Source: Bacillus sp. ISL-51 (GTDB lineage: Bacteria; Bacillota; Bacilli; Bacillales; Bacillaceae). Taken from it: 64,000 bases of DNA. The DNA lies in contig NZ_JAGGQB010000006.1 of the NCBI RefSeq assembly GCF_018613535.1, forward strand, positions 490,880 to 554,879, read 5' to 3'. Made by a program: the position numbers and the translations under genes. Below, piece after piece: positions 32,783 to 42,174 of the stretch (within the stretch, counting starts at the first letter, position 1; every line of letters begins with the position of its first letter). The notes under the pieces are model-generated. The model was given only the letters and a program-made list of their open reading frames with translations, made no database searches and was not told where the DNA came from.

Positions 32783-33952
32783 ATGAAACGTCTTATATCC
32801 ACTATGTTGATTGGTATCCTAATAACTGCATCAGCACCGTCCGCATTTGCAAAGCAGGACGGAAAACATACATCGGAGCTTGCTCACGAAGCCAAGAGCG
32901 CCGTGCTGATTGAGCGTGATACGGGAAAAATTCTTTACAATAAGAACAGCCGAGAGCGGCTGGCGCCCGCCAGCATGACAAAAATCATGACCATGCTTTT
33001 AATCATGGAAGCGCTGGACAAAGGGAAAATCAAAATGAGCGATAAAGTCAGAACGAGTGAACACGCCGCATCGATGGGCGGGTCGCAGATATTTCTGGAG
33101 CCGGGCGAAGAAATGACCGTCAAAGAAATGCTGAAGGGTATTGCGATTGCTTCCGGGAATGATGCATCTGTTGCTATGGCTGAGTTCATCGCAGGTTCTG
33201 AAGAGGATTTTGTCAGTCAGATGAACAAAAAAGCAAAAGAACTGGGATTGAAAAATACATCCTTCAAAAACCCGACCGGATTGCCGGAAAAAGGCCATTA
33301 CAGCTCTGCCTATGATATGGCCAAAATGGCGAAGGAATTATTAAAGTATGATAAAATCACTCAATTTACGGGAACGTATGAAGATTATTTAAGAGAAGAT
33401 ACAGATAAAAAGTTTTGGCTTGTCAATACAAACCGGCTGATCAAATTTTATCCTGGAGTAGACGGTGTAAAAACAGGTTATACAGGTGAAGCGAAATATT
33501 GTTTAACCGCTACCGCCAAAAAAGGCAATATGCGTGTCATTGCGGTTGTTTTCGGGGCGAGCACACCGAAGGAGAGAAACGCTCAAGTTACCAAAATGCT
33601 TGATTATGCCTTCAGCCAGTTCAAAACACATCCTCTGTATAAACGAAATCAAACCGTCGGGGCAGTTAAAGTGAAAAAAGGGAAGCGGAAACTGATCAAG
33701 CTGACCACTTCAGAGCCGATCTCCCTGCTTGCCAAAAAGGGCGAGAACATGGACAAGATAAAAAAAGAAGTAAAGATTAACGGCAGCATTACGGCTCCGA
33801 TTAAAAAAGGAGACGTGCTGGGCAGCCTCGTTCTGAAAAAGGACGGTGAGGTGCTCGTTGAAAGTCCTGTAACTGCGAAAGATGACATGGAGAAAGCGGG
33901 CTATCTCACTTTCCTTAAGCGGACAATGGGAGATTGGACAAAATTTAAATAA
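32783..33952 (+). CDS. dacF: D-alanyl-D-alanine carboxypeptidase DacF
   Basis: Penicillin-binding protein made in the forespore that trims peptide cross-links in the spore cortex. 389 residues: signal peptide to AFA (about residue 23), catalytic Ser64-x-x-Lys67 (PASMTKIM), SGN at 124-126, KTG in GVKTGYTGE, and the PBP5-type C-terminal domain. ATG 32783 follows GGAGGGC. Upstream of the spoIIA genes, into which transcription can run late in sporulation. Confidence 0.95.
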   Translation: MKRLISTMLIGILITASAPSAFAKQDGKHTSELAHEAKSAVLIERDTGKILYNKNSRERLAPASMTKIMTMLLIMEALDKGKIKMSDKVRTSEHAASMGGSQIFLEPGEEMTVKEMLKGIAIASGNDASVAMAEFIAGSEEDFVSQMNKKAKELGLKNTSFKNPTGLPEKGHYSSAYDMAKMAKELLKYDKITQFTGTYEDYLREDTDKKFWLVNTNRLIKFYPGVDGVKTGYTGEAKYCLTATAKKGNMRVIAVVFGASTPKERNAQVTKMLDYAFSQFKTHPLYKRNQTVGAVKVKKGKRKLIKLTTSEPISLLAKKGENMDKIKKEVKINGSITAPIKKGDVLGSLVLKKDGEVLVESPVTAKDDMEKAGYLTFLKRTMGDWTKFK

Positions 33953-33955
33953 TCG

Positions 33956-33962
33956 TGCCGAA
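33956..33962 (+). promoter_or_regulatory. Spo0A box upstream of spoIIA
   Basis: TGCCGAA fits the 0A box TGNCGAA and lies 24 nt before the sigma-H -35. Activation of spoIIA by Spo0A~P is established in B. subtilis. Confidence 0.6.
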
Positions 33963-33985
33963 CGGACACTAGTTTTGTCATAGTG

Positions 33986-34012
33986 AAGGAATTGCTCCCC
34001 GTAAAATCGAAA
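33986..34012 (+). promoter_or_regulatory. Sigma-H promoter of the spoIIA operon
   Basis: AAGGAATT (33986-33993), 12-nt spacer, then ATCGAAAC around 34006-34013, close to the RnnGAAT -10 of sigma-H. Confidence 0.75.
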
Positions 34013-34047
34013 CACTCATTATCCGATCATATCAAGGAGGAATGAGC

Positions 34048-34401
34048 ATGAGCCTTGGAATTGACTTTCATGTCAAAGAAACCGTGCTTTGTATTCGATT
34101 ATCAGGTGAACTTGACCACCATACGGCGGAATCCTTAAAACAAAAGGTTGCTGAATCGTTGGAGAGAGACGGCATCCGCCACATTGTGCTGAACCTTGAG
34201 GATCTTTCCTTTATGGACAGCTCCGGCCTCGGTGTTATTTTAGGACGGTATAAACAAATTAAGCAGCTCGGCGGAGAGATGGTTGTGTGCGCGATTTCGC
34301 CTGCGGTGAGACGTCTGTTTGACATGTCGGGCCTGTTTAAAATTATCAGGTTCGAACAATCTGAACAAAAAGCGCTTTTAACTTTGGGGGTGGCATCATG
34401 A
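34048..34401 (+). CDS. spoIIAA: Anti-anti-sigma factor SpoIIAA
   Basis: Frees sigma-F from SpoIIAB when dephosphorylated by SpoIIE. 117 residues of the STAS fold; the phosphorylated Ser58 is in [12 protein letters not shown] 34048 is chosen by the family N-terminus (MSLGIDF); ATG 34042 lies closer to the AAGGAGG site. First gene of spoIIAA-spoIIAB-sigF, overlapping spoIIAB by 4 nt. Confidence 0.96.
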   Translation: MSLGIDFHVKETVLCIRLSGELDHHTAESLKQKVAESLERDGIRHIVLNLEDLSFMDSSGLGVILGRYKQIKQLGGEMVVCAISPAVRRLFDMSGLFKIIRFEQSEQKALLTLGVAS

Positions 34402-34838
34402 AAAACGAGATGCACCTTGAATTTTCCGCCCTCAGCCAAAACGAATCGTTCGCGCGCGTAACGGTGGCTTCCTTTATCGCGCAGCTTGACCCGACGATGG
34501 ACGAGCTGACGGAAATCAAAACGGTCGTTTCAGAAGCAGTAACCAATGCGATCATCCACGGATATGAAGAAAACTGCGACGGTAAGGTGTACATTTCTGT
34601 CACGCTTGAGGATCATGTCGTGTATCTGACCATTCGTGACGAAGGGCTCGGCATCGCAGACCTTGAGGAAGCACGCCAGCCTTTGTTTACGACAAAACCC
34701 GAGCTGGAGCGCTCCGGAATGGGCTTTACCATTATGGAGAATTTCATGGACGATGTCACGATTGATTCCTCGCCGGAGATGGGGACGACGATACGCTTAA
34801 CAAAGCACCTATCAAAAAGCAAAGCGCTTTGTAATTAA
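34398..34838 (+). CDS. spoIIAB: Anti-sigma-F factor and serine kinase SpoIIAB
   Basis: Binds sigma-F in the predivisional cell and phosphorylates SpoIIAA. 146 residues of the GHKL ATPase fold: N box [12 protein letters not shown]1 box IRDEGLGI, and G2-like [12 protein letters not shown] 34398 overlaps the spoIIAA stop (ATGA), giving coupled, balanced synthesis. sigF follows after 11 nt. Confidence 0.96.
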   Translation: MKNEMHLEFSALSQNESFARVTVASFIAQLDPTMDELTEIKTVVSEAVTNAIIHGYEENCDGKVYISVTLEDHVVYLTIRDEGLGIADLEEARQPLFTTKPELERSGMGFTIMENFMDDVTIDSSPEMGTTIRLTKHLSKSKALCN

Positions 34839-34849
34839 GGAGATTTGTT

Positions 34850-35617
34850 ATGGATGTGGAGGTTAAGAAAAACAGTAAAAACGCGCAGCTGAAGGACCAT
34901 GAAGTCAAAGAATTAATCAAAAAGAGCCAAGAGGGCGACCAGCAGGCAAGAGACCTCCTCATAGAAAAAAACATGCGTCTTGTTTGGTCTGTCGTGCAAA
35001 GGTTCTTAAACAGGGGCTATGAGCCGGACGATCTGTTTCAGATCGGCTGTATCGGATTGTTAAAATCCGTTGATAAATTCGATTTGTCCTACGATGTCCG
35101 TTTTTCAACTTATGCCGTGCCGATGATTATCGGAGAAATCCAGCGCTTTATCCGTGATGACGGGACCGTCAAAGTATCAAGGTCGTTGAAAGAGCTTGGC
35201 AATAAAATCCGCCGGGCCAAAGATGAACTGTCTAAAATATACGGAAGAGTGCCGACCGTCCAGGAAATTGCGGAGCATTTAGAAATTGAAGCAGAGGATG
35301 TCGTGCTCGCGCAGGAAGCGGTGCGGGCGCCTTCATCCATTCATGAGACGGTATATGAAAACGACGGCGACCCGATTACCCTGCTTGATCAAATCGCAGA
35401 CCACTCGGAAGAGAAGTGGTTTGACAAAATCGCATTAAAAGAAGCCATCGCCGATTTAGAAGAACGGGAAAAACTTATTGTCTACCTCAGATACTACAAA
35501 GACCAGACACAATCCGAGGTGGCTGAGCGTCTAGGTATTTCTCAAGTGCAGGTATCAAGGCTTGAGAAAAAAATACTGAAGCAGATAAAAGTGCAAATGG
35601 ATCATACGGAAAGCTAG
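34850..35617 (+). CDS. sigF: RNA polymerase sigma-F factor
   Basis: First compartment-specific sigma factor of sporulation, active in the forespore. 255 residues of the sigma-70 family: region 2 (LRLVWSVVQRFLNRGYEPDDLFQIG pattern), region 3 (VQEIAEHLEIEAEDV) and region 4 helix-turn-helix (QSEVAERLGISQVQVSRLEKK). TAAGGAG precedes ATG 34850. Last gene of spoIIA; its targets in this window should include dacF. Confidence 0.97.
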   Translation: MDVEVKKNSKNAQLKDHEVKELIKKSQEGDQQARDLLIEKNMRLVWSVVQRFLNRGYEPDDLFQIGCIGLLKSVDKFDLSYDVRFSTYAVPMIIGEIQRFIRDDGTVKVSRSLKELGNKIRRAKDELSKIYGRVPTVQEIAEHLEIEAEDVVLAQEAVRAPSSIHETVYENDGDPITLLDQIADHSEEKWFDKIALKEAIADLEEREKLIVYLRYYKDQTQSEVAERLGISQVQVSRLEKKILKQIKVQMDHTES

Positions 35618-35642
35618 CCTTTTAGGGGCCGGCTTTTTTTAT
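35612..35642 (+). terminator. Terminator of spoIIA operon
   Basis: AGCTAGCC pairs with GGCCGGCT (one mismatch), then seven T. Confidence 0.7.
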
Positions 35643-35681
35643 TTGCATACATGATGGTAATTTATGGTCTTTTGCCGCTGA

Positions 35682-35711
35682 TGAATGAGAACAAAAGTGA
35701 ACCACATACTA
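35682..35711 (+). promoter_or_regulatory. Sigma-G promoter of the spoVA operon
   Basis: TGAATG (35682-35687), 17-nt spacer, CATACTA (35705-35711), the late forespore pattern TGAATA / CATACTA. Confidence 0.78.
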
Positions 35712-35744
35712 CATATATAACCACCCGAAAGATGGTGATGCAAG

Positions 35745-36365
35745 ATGGAAAGACGAATATTTATCAGGCTTCGCCACCGTGTGAAGGCACACCCCGGAGA
35801 CATCATAACAGTCGGCGATGCCGCGCAAATTGCGGGACAGCACAAGCTGAAGAAAAAGCTATCAGCTCTGCCGCTGTATCAGGTGACAAAAAAAGATAAA
35901 AATATCGTCGTTCTGGATATTATAAAAGTTCTGAAGGCCATTCATGCGGCTTTTCCATCCCTCGATGTACAGACGGTCGGCGGCGCTGAAACGATAGTGG
36001 AAATTCATTATCAAAAGAAACACCTGTCAGCCGTTCTGTTTGTCGCCGTCTGGCTGCTGCTTTTTGTCGGATCATGCCTCGCCATTATGAATTTTCACGA
36101 AGATGTCAGCATGAGAGAGGTTCATATCGCCTTATATGAAATCATAACAGGAGAACGGAATGACTATCCTTATCTGCTTCAAATTCCGTACAGCATCGGC
36201 CTCGGCCTTGGGATGATCGTCTTTTTTAACCACATCTTCAAAAAGCGCCTGAATGAAGAACCAAGCCCGCTCGAAGTCGAGATGTTTAACTATCAGCTCG
36301 ATCTCGATCATTATGTCGCGATGCACGAGAATCAAGAAACAACGAAAGATCTGCATGATCGTTAG
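35745..36365 (+). CDS. spoVAA: Stage V sporulation protein AA
   Basis: First protein of the SpoVA complex, which moves dipicolinic acid into the forespore and out again at germination. 206 residues: an N-terminal soluble domain ([23 protein letters not shown], residues 1-95) with a beta-rich look, and two membrane helices ([33 protein letters not shown]). ATG 35745 follows GATGGTG. Overlaps spoVAB by 11 nt. Confidence 0.93.
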   Translation: MERRIFIRLRHRVKAHPGDIITVGDAAQIAGQHKLKKKLSALPLYQVTKKDKNIVVLDIIKVLKAIHAAFPSLDVQTVGGAETIVEIHYQKKHLSAVLFVAVWLLLFVGSCLAIMNFHEDVSMREVHIALYEIITGERNDYPYLLQIPYSIGLGLGMIVFFNHIFKKRLNEEPSPLEVEMFNYQLDLDHYVAMHENQETTKDLHDR

Positions 36366-36780
36366 CATTCTTTTCGTTATGTTTGTCGGGCTTGGCGGGG
36401 GATTAACCGTAGGAGCGGGCTTTGTGGCTTTTCTAACCGTTATGGGAATCATGCCCCGTCTAATGCAGCTGACAAAAACAATGCGGTTTGTACAGGCTTA
36501 TGAAGCGGCCGTTATCGCAGGGGCGGTGTTCGGCGGCTGGGAAACATTAAATATGAATCATTTCTTTTTATCTGAATGGCTTGCCGTTCCGATCGGGCTT
36601 TTGGCCGGCGCATTTATCGGCATGCTGGCCGCTGCGCTTACAGAAGTGCTGAATGTGCTTCCTATTCTTGCTAAGCGGATCGGCCTCGGCAGTAAAATCA
36701 TCATTCTCTTGATGGCCATTGTGTTCGGCAAAATAGCCGGCTCTTTATTTCATTGGCTGTATTTTATCCATCATTCATAA
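36355..36780 (+). CDS. spoVAB: Stage V sporulation protein AB
   Basis: 141-residue membrane protein with about four or five helices ([49 protein letters not shown]). Part of the SpoVA complex. ATG 36355 lies inside spoVAA, giving the known family length; longer frames reaching further into spoVAA are rejected. Confidence 0.92.
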   Translation: MIVSILFVMFVGLGGGLTVGAGFVAFLTVMGIMPRLMQLTKTMRFVQAYEAAVIAGAVFGGWETLNMNHFFLSEWLAVPIGLLAGAFIGMLAAALTEVLNVLPILAKRIGLGSKIIILLMAIVFGKIAGSLFHWLYFIHHS

Positions 36781-36792
36781 GGAGGAACCACG

Positions 36793-37245
36793 GTGACAAA
36801 CTTAAAAGAAAATTACAAAACAAAAGTGAAAGACTATCAGCCCAAACCGCCATACGTCTGGAATTGTGTCAAAGCCTTTCTGATCGGCGGTTTTATCTGT
36901 CTTATCGGACAATTCCTTCAAGATTTTTACATTCATTTTTTTAATTTTACTGAGAAAACAGCCGGAAACCCGACCTCAGCAACCCTTATTTTACTTTCAG
37001 CCCTGCTAACCGGATTCGGCATTTATGACAGGCTCGGACAATTCGCGGGGGCAGGTTCAGCCGTGCCGGTTACGGGCTTTGCGAACAGTATGACAAGCGC
37101 CGCTCTGGAACACAGAAGTGAAGGACTCGTTCTCGGAGTAGCGACGAACATGTTTAAATTAGCGGGAAACGTTATTGTGTTCGGCGTTGTGGCGGCTTAC
37201 ATTGTAGGCTTGATACGGTTTGCTTGCGAAAAACTGTTTTCATAG
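36793..37245 (+). CDS. spoVAC: Stage V sporulation protein AC
   Basis: 150-residue inner-membrane protein of the SpoVA channel; the B. subtilis form behaves as a mechanosensitive channel. Helices include AFLIGGFICLIGQFL, ATLILLSALLTGFGIYD and the paralogous GAGSAVPVTGFANSM motif that is shared with SpoVAEB. GTG 36793 follows AAGGAGGAACC. Confidence 0.95.
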   Translation: MTNLKENYKTKVKDYQPKPPYVWNCVKAFLIGGFICLIGQFLQDFYIHFFNFTEKTAGNPTSATLILLSALLTGFGIYDRLGQFAGAGSAVPVTGFANSMTSAALEHRSEGLVLGVATNMFKLAGNVIVFGVVAAYIVGLIRFACEKLFS

Positions 37246-37260
37246 GAGGAGAAAAGAAAG

Positions 37261-38277
37261 ATGAAATTGACCGGAAAGCAAACATGGGTGTTTCAAAACC
37301 CTGTATTTATAAATTCGGCGGGAACGGCTGCCGGACCGAAAGAAAAAGACGGACCGCTCGGCTCGCTGTTTGATAAAACATACGATGAAATGCATTGCAA
37401 TCAGAAAAATTGGGAAATGGCAGAACGCCAATTAATGGAGGATGCCATCAACTCTGCTTTGCAAAAAGAAAGTTTGAAAAAGAGTGACATCGATTTGTTA
37501 TTGGCCGGAGATCTTTTGAATCAGAACGTGACAGCCAATTATGTCGCAAGGCATTTAAAAATACCGTTCCTCTGTATGTTTGGCGCCTGTTCGACATCAA
37601 TGGAAACGGTTGCCGTAGCCTCTGCGCTTATTGACGGCGGCTTTGCCAATCGGGCTATTGCGGCGACAAGCAGCCATAATGCGACGGCGGAGCGCCAATT
37701 CCGCAACCCGACGGAGTATGGCGGGCAAAAACCGGATACCGCCACTTCGACAGTTACTGGGGGCGGAGCTGTCATCATCAGCCAAACCCCTTCCGATATT
37801 CAAATCACAAGCGCGACTGTAGGAAAAGTAAGTGATCTCGGCATTACCGATCCGTTTGATATGGGATCTGCGATGGCGCCGGCCGCTGCTGATACAATCA
37901 AACAGCATTTGCAGGATTTAAACCGCACGGCTGATGATTATGATTTGATTTTAACGGGAGATCTCTCAGGAGTCGGCTCACCAATCGTGAAAGATTTGCT
38001 GAAAGAAGAAGGATATCCGGTCGGAACGAAACATGATGACTGCGGACTTCTCATCTATACACCTGATCAGCAGGTGTTTGCGGGGGGGAGCGGCTGTGCC
38101 TGCTCCGCGCTTGTCACTTATACACACATTTTTAACCAAATAAAAGCCGGGCTGCTGAAAAGGGTCCTTATCGTGGCAACCGGTGCGCTTTTAAGCCCGA
38201 CAATGATTCAGCAAAAGGAAACGATTCCGACCATCGCCCACGGGGTTGTATTTGAGCGTGCGGGAGGTGCATCGTAA
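37261..38277 (+). CDS. spoVAD: Stage V sporulation protein AD
   Basis: 338-residue soluble member of the SpoVA complex with a thiolase-like fold; it binds dipicolinic acid directly in B. subtilis. Motifs: GACSTSMET near residue 106, the thiolase Cys position, and GGSGCACSAL near the C-terminal half. No membrane helix. GGAGGAG precedes ATG 37261. The stop codon adjoins the spoVAEB ATG directly. Confidence 0.96.
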   Translation: MKLTGKQTWVFQNPVFINSAGTAAGPKEKDGPLGSLFDKTYDEMHCNQKNWEMAERQLMEDAINSALQKESLKKSDIDLLLAGDLLNQNVTANYVARHLKIPFLCMFGACSTSMETVAVASALIDGGFANRAIAATSSHNATAERQFRNPTEYGGQKPDTATSTVTGGGAVIISQTPSDIQITSATVGKVSDLGITDPFDMGSAMAPAAADTIKQHLQDLNRTADDYDLILTGDLSGVGSPIVKDLLKEEGYPVGTKHDDCGLLIYTPDQQVFAGGSGCACSALVTYTHIFNQIKAGLLKRVLIVATGALLSPTMIQQKETIPTIAHGVVFERAGGAS

Positions 38278-38628
38278 ATGGAATATCTTTTGGCTTTCGT
38301 ATGCGGCGGAATCATATGTATTATCGGCCAGCTCCTTTTAGATATTTTTAAACTGACACCCGCTCATGTCATGACTTCCTTTGTGGTCATCGGCGCCTTG
38401 TTAGACGGTTTCGGCATCTATGACAAATTTATTGAATTCGCGGGAGCGGGCGCCACTGTTCCCATCGTCAGCTTCGGGCACAGCTTATTGCACGGCGCCA
38501 TGCATCAGGCTCATGAACACGGATTTATCGGCATCGGCATGGGGATTTTTGAACTTACATCCGCCGGGATATCTTCAGCTATTTTATTCGCATTTCTTGT
38601 AGCCGTTATTTTTAAACCGAAAGGATAA
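38278..38628 (+). CDS. spoVAEB: Stage V sporulation protein AEB
   Basis: 116-residue membrane protein paralogous to SpoVAC ([41 protein letters not shown]). Three to four helices. It starts right after the spoVAD stop with no gap; GGGAGG lies in the end of spoVAD, so translation is coupled. Confidence 0.94.
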   Translation: MEYLLAFVCGGIICIIGQLLLDIFKLTPAHVMTSFVVIGALLDGFGIYDKFIEFAGAGATVPIVSFGHSLLHGAMHQAHEHGFIGIGMGIFELTSAGISSAILFAFLVAVIFKPKG

Positions 38629-38634
38629 TGCCTG

Positions 38635-39246
38635 ATGACGACGAAACGTAAGGTCATCCTTGTGACGGATGGTGACGTATACGCCGCTAAAACCATTGAA
38701 TTTGCCGCGATGAAAGTCGGCGGACGCTGTATTTCCCAATCAAAGGGCAACCCGTCAACAAAAAGCGGACCGGAACTAGTGAAGCTCATTAAAGCTGCGC
38801 CGCACGACCCGGTGTTTGTGATGTTTGACGATTCCGGCCTTCAAGGAGAGGGCCCGGGGGAAACGGCACTTAAATATGTCGCCACCCATCATGACATTGA
38901 AGTGCTGGGAGTCATTGCGGTTGCGTCTAAAACCCATCAGGCTGAATGGACAAAAGTCGATGTCTCTATTGACCGTGAAGGAGAAGTGACGGAGTTTGGC
39001 GTCGATAAAATCGGAATGAGAGAAATGGACGAGCACAGAATGAGCGGCGACACGGTATATTGTCTGGATAAGCTTGACGTTCCCCTCATCGTTGGCATCG
39101 GAGATATAGGGAAGATGGGCCGAAAAGATGATATTACAAAAGGCTCACCCGTCACGATGAAAGCAGTTGAATTCATTTTAGAAAGGAGCGATTTTCATGG
39201 CGAAAAAACCGGAAAAAGACATGATCAAAGTATACCGGGATCCTAG
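38635..39246 (+). CDS. spoVAEA: Stage V sporulation protein AEA
   Basis: 203-residue soluble protein ([24 protein letters not shown]...) with a Rossmann-like repeat pattern; DUF1436-type Spo[19 protein letters not shown] is a distinctive motif. Exact role in the SpoVA complex is not settled. AAAGGATAATGCCTG precedes ATG 38635. The last 50 nt overlap spoVAF in another frame. Confidence 0.93.
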   Translation: MTTKRKVILVTDGDVYAAKTIEFAAMKVGGRCISQSKGNPSTKSGPELVKLIKAAPHDPVFVMFDDSGLQGEGPGETALKYVATHHDIEVLGVIAVASKTHQAEWTKVDVSIDREGEVTEFGVDKIGMREMDEHRMSGDTVYCLDKLDVPLIVGIGDIGKMGRKDDITKGSPVTMKAVEFILERSDFHGEKTGKRHDQSIPGS

Positions 39247-40681
39247 AAAAAATGAAGAATATTTTAAAAACCGTGTCGGTATGGGGACGAGCTATGACGT
39301 CGGCGTCCGAAAAGTTTATTTATTAGACCGCGAAGTCCAAATATACTTCGTCAACGGTCTGAGCGATACGTTATTTATCATCCATTTATTAGAACAGCTC
39401 GTCGATGTGAATAACTATGATGAAAACTCGGATGAAGCGGTTGACGTCGTGGAAAATCGGCTTGTCAACCAGCAGGTCCAAAAGGTTAAAACGTTGGATG
39501 AAGCAACGGACCAAGTGCTGTCAGGGCTTATTGCCGTTATCGTGGAAGGCGCCGGCTTCGCATTTGTTGTCGATGTCAGAAGTTACCCCGGACGCACGCC
39601 TGAAGAACCTGATACTGAGAAAGTCGTCCGGGGGGCAAGAGACGGTTTTATCGAAAACATCGTCATTAATACGGCGTTAATCAGAAGAAGGATCCGAGAC
39701 GAGCGGCTGCGCATCAAAATGACGAAAGTCGGGGAGCGCTCAAAAACGGATATCGCCATCGTTTATGTTCAGGATATTGCAGACCCCGATCTGGTCAGCA
39801 TCGTCGAGAATGAAGTGAACGCCATTGACATTGACGGCCTGACGATGGCTGATAAAACGGTTGAAGAATTTATCGTTAAGCAAGGTTACAATCCATTCCC
39901 GATGGTCAGGTACACGGAACGTCCCGATGTGGCTGCCAACCATATTTTGGAAGGTCATGTCCTTATCGTTGTCGATACCTCACCGAGCGTTATTATAGCG
40001 CCGACCACTATTTTTCACCATATTCAGCATGCGGAAGAATACAGGCAGGCACCTTCTGTCGGCACATTTTTAAGATGGGTCAGATTTTTCGGCATCATCG
40101 CCTCAACTGTTCTGCTTCCGATATGGTTTCTCTTTGTGCTGGAGCCGTCCCTTCTCCCTGAGAGGCTGGATTTTATCGGCTTAAATAAAAATACGCATAT
40201 TCCGATTATCCTGCAAATCTTTTTGGCTGACTTGGGAATTGAATTTCTCAGGATGGCTGCGATCCATACACCGACGGCTTTATCCACCGCCATGGGTTTG
40301 ATTGCGGCGGTATTAATCGGACAAATCGCCATAGCGGTCGGGCTGTTTTCATCCGAGGTGATTCTTTACGTTTCAATCGCCGCCATCGGTTCATTTACGA
40401 CACCGAGCTATGAGCTCAGCCTCGCCAATAAAATGCTTCGGCTCATTCTGATGATTCTCGTCGCCATCTTCCATGTAAAAGGTTTTGTTATCGGATTTAC
40501 ATTGCTGTTAATAGTGATGGCGGGTATCCGCTCATTTCACACTCCGTATTTATGGCCGTTTTTGCCGTTTAACGGAAAGGCGTTATGGCAGGTGATTGTC
40601 CGCACGACTGTTCCCGGAGCAAAAGTCAGGCCGAGCATCGTTCACCCTAAAGACCGCCAAAGACAGCCGAGTAATTCATAA
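39197..40681 (+). CDS. spoVAF: Stage V sporulation protein AF (GerA-family A subunit)
   Basis: 494 residues, homologous to the A subunit of germinant receptors: a large soluble N-terminal domain ([22 protein letters not shown] pattern, residues 1-280) and about five membrane helices ([43 protein letters not shown]). It modulates germination in the inner membrane of the spore. AAAGGAG precedes ATG 39197. Last gene of the operon. Confidence 0.94.
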   Translation: MAKKPEKDMIKVYRDPRKNEEYFKNRVGMGTSYDVGVRKVYLLDREVQIYFVNGLSDTLFIIHLLEQLVDVNNYDENSDEAVDVVENRLVNQQVQKVKTLDEATDQVLSGLIAVIVEGAGFAFVVDVRSYPGRTPEEPDTEKVVRGARDGFIENIVINTALIRRRIRDERLRIKMTKVGERSKTDIAIVYVQDIADPDLVSIVENEVNAIDIDGLTMADKTVEEFIVKQGYNPFPMVRYTERPDVAANHILEGHVLIVVDTSPSVIIAPTTIFHHIQHAEEYRQAPSVGTFLRWVRFFGIIASTVLLPIWFLFVLEPSLLPERLDFIGLNKNTHIPIILQIFLADLGIEFLRMAAIHTPTALSTAMGLIAAVLIGQIAIAVGLFSSEVILYVSIAAIGSFTTPSYELSLANKMLRLILMILVAIFHVKGFVIGFTLLLIVMAGIRSFHTPYLWPFLPFNGKALWQVIVRTTVPGAKVRPSIVHPKDRQRQPSNS

Positions 40682-40686
40682 TCGCA

Positions 40687-40715
40687 TTGAAACCGACAGA
40701 AGATTATGATATTGT
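40687..40715 (+). promoter_or_regulatory. Putative promoter of lysA
   Basis: TTGAAA (40687-40692), 17-nt spacer, TATTGT (40710-40715). Two hairpins lie between it and lysA. Confidence 0.45.
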
Positions 40716-40724
40716 ATGTCTTAA

Positions 40725-40745
40725 CTTATACGGAAAATGTATAAG
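40725..40745 (+). repeat. Perfect inverted repeat in the lysA leader
   Basis: CTTATAC-GGAAAAT-GTATAAG, a 7-7-7 dyad whose last bases merge with the hairpin at 40743-40772. Confidence 0.5.
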
Positions 40746-40772
40746 GACAGCTCATCTGAAGCTGTCCTTTTC
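40743..40772 (+). terminator. Terminator-like hairpin between spoVAF and lysA
   Basis: AAGGACAGCT pairs with AGCTGTCCTT around CATCTGA, followed by TTC. It may end the spoVA transcript or act in the lysA leader. Confidence 0.65.
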
Positions 40773-40805
40773 ACCCATATGCGGATCAGAAAGAGGGAAT
40801 GAGCA

Positions 40806-42125
40806 TTGTTCTTACATGGCACAAGCAGACAAAACAAACTAGGTCATTTGGAAATTGGAGGGGTGGATGCGCTTTATTTAGCAGAGCATTACGGCACGCC
40901 TCTTTACGTTTATGATGTGGCTTTAATACGTGAGCGCGCTAAAAGCTTTAAACAGGCTTTCATTGCAGCAGATTTAAAGGCGCAGGTCGCATATGCGAGT
41001 AAGGCGTTTTCATCCGTTGCGATGATTCAGCTTGCTGAACAAGAGGGGCTTTCATTGGACGTTGTGTCCGGAGGAGAGCTGTATACGGCCGTTTCAGCGG
41101 GGTTTCCGGCGGAGCGTATACATTTTCACGGCAATAATAAAAGCCGGGAAGAATTACAAATGGCGCTGGATCATCAAATCGGATGCATCGTCGTTGATAA
41201 CTTCTATGAAATTTCTTTACTTGCGGATCTATGCAGCGAGTCAGGGCGCACGATGGATGTGCTTTTGCGGATTACACCGGGGGTAGAGGCTCACACGCAT
41301 GACTACATTACGACAGGGCAGGAAGATTCCAAATTCGGCTTTGATCTGCATAACGGTCAAATAGAGAAGGCGATCAAACAAGTTTTACAATCAAAACATA
41401 TCCATCTTCTCGGCGTGCATTGCCATATCGGCTCGCAGATTTTTGATACCGCGGGTTTTGTGCTGGCCGCAGAAAAAATCTTCGCCAAACTGAATGAATG
41501 GAGAGCATCATACGGATTTGTCTCCGAGGTGCTGAACTTAGGCGGCGGCTTCGGAATCCGTTATACCGAAGAGGATGAGCCCCTTCATCCCGCTGTTTAC
41601 GTAGAAAAGATCATAGAAGCCGTAAAAGAAAATGCAGCGCGTTATTCCTTTGACATTCCGGAAATCTGGATTGAACCGGGACGCTCGCTTGTCGGTGACG
41701 CGGGAACAACGCTGTATTCCATCGGGTCTCAAAAAGAAGTGCCCGGCACCCGTAAATATGCGGCGGTTGACGGCGGCATGAGTGACAATATCCGTCCGGC
41801 GCTTTATCAGGCCAAATATGAAGCCATTTCGGCAAACAGAATCGGGGAAAACCATGACACAACGGTTTCGATCGCGGGAAAATGCTGTGAAAGCGGAGAT
41901 ATGCTCATATGGGATATTGACCTTCCAGAAGTGAAGGAAGGTGACCTTCTCGCTGTTTTCTGTACGGGAGCATACGGTTACAGTATGGCCAACAACTACA
42001 ACCGCATTCCGCGTCCGGCTGTCGTATTTGTGGAGGACGGCGAAGCGCATCTTGTCATTAAAAGAGAAACCTACGAAGACATTGTGAAATTAGACTTACC
42101 GTTTAAAACGGGAGTCAAACAGTAA
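40806..42125 (+). CDS. lysA: Diaminopimelate decarboxylase LysA
   Basis: Converts meso-diaminopimelate to lysine, the last step of lysine synthesis. 439 residues, fold type III PLP enzyme: the PLP lysine is in VAYASKAFS (about residue 62), HFHGNNKS and GGGFGIRY hold the cofactor, and the catalytic Cys is in KCCESGD. TTG 40806 follows AGAGGGAATGAGC. The gene follows spoVA as in B. subtilis, where lysA and spore DAP/dipicolinate use are linked in time. Confidence 0.96.
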   Translation: MFLHGTSRQNKLGHLEIGGVDALYLAEHYGTPLYVYDVALIRERAKSFKQAFIAADLKAQVAYASKAFSSVAMIQLAEQEGLSLDVVSGGELYTAVSAGFPAERIHFHGNNKSREELQMALDHQIGCIVVDNFYEISLLADLCSESGRTMDVLLRITPGVEAHTHDYITTGQEDSKFGFDLHNGQIEKAIKQVLQSKHIHLLGVHCHIGSQIFDTAGFVLAAEKIFAKLNEWRASYGFVSEVLNLGGGFGIRYTEEDEPLHPAVYVEKIIEAVKENAARYSFDIPEIWIEPGRSLVGDAGTTLYSIGSQKEVPGTRKYAAVDGGMSDNIRPALYQAKYEAISANRIGENHDTTVSIAGKCCESGDMLIWDIDLPEVKEGDLLAVFCTGAYGYSMANNYNRIPRPAVVFVEDGEAHLVIKRETYEDIVKLDLPFKTGVKQ

Positions 42126-42130
42126 AATAC

Positions 42131-42169
42131 AAAAAAGAGACCGGGACGTTTCAGTCCGGTCTCTTTTTT
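42131..42169. terminator. Bidirectional terminator between lysA and ypuA
   Basis: AAAAAAGAGACCGG pairs with CCGGTCTCTTTTTT around GACGTTTCAGT; both convergent genes can use it. Confidence 0.9.
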
Positions 42170-42174
42170 CAGCT

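Noticed and set aside
36132..36452. A minus-strand frame across spoVAA and spoVAB
   Set aside because: Antisense to an overlapping operon with clear coding on the + strand.
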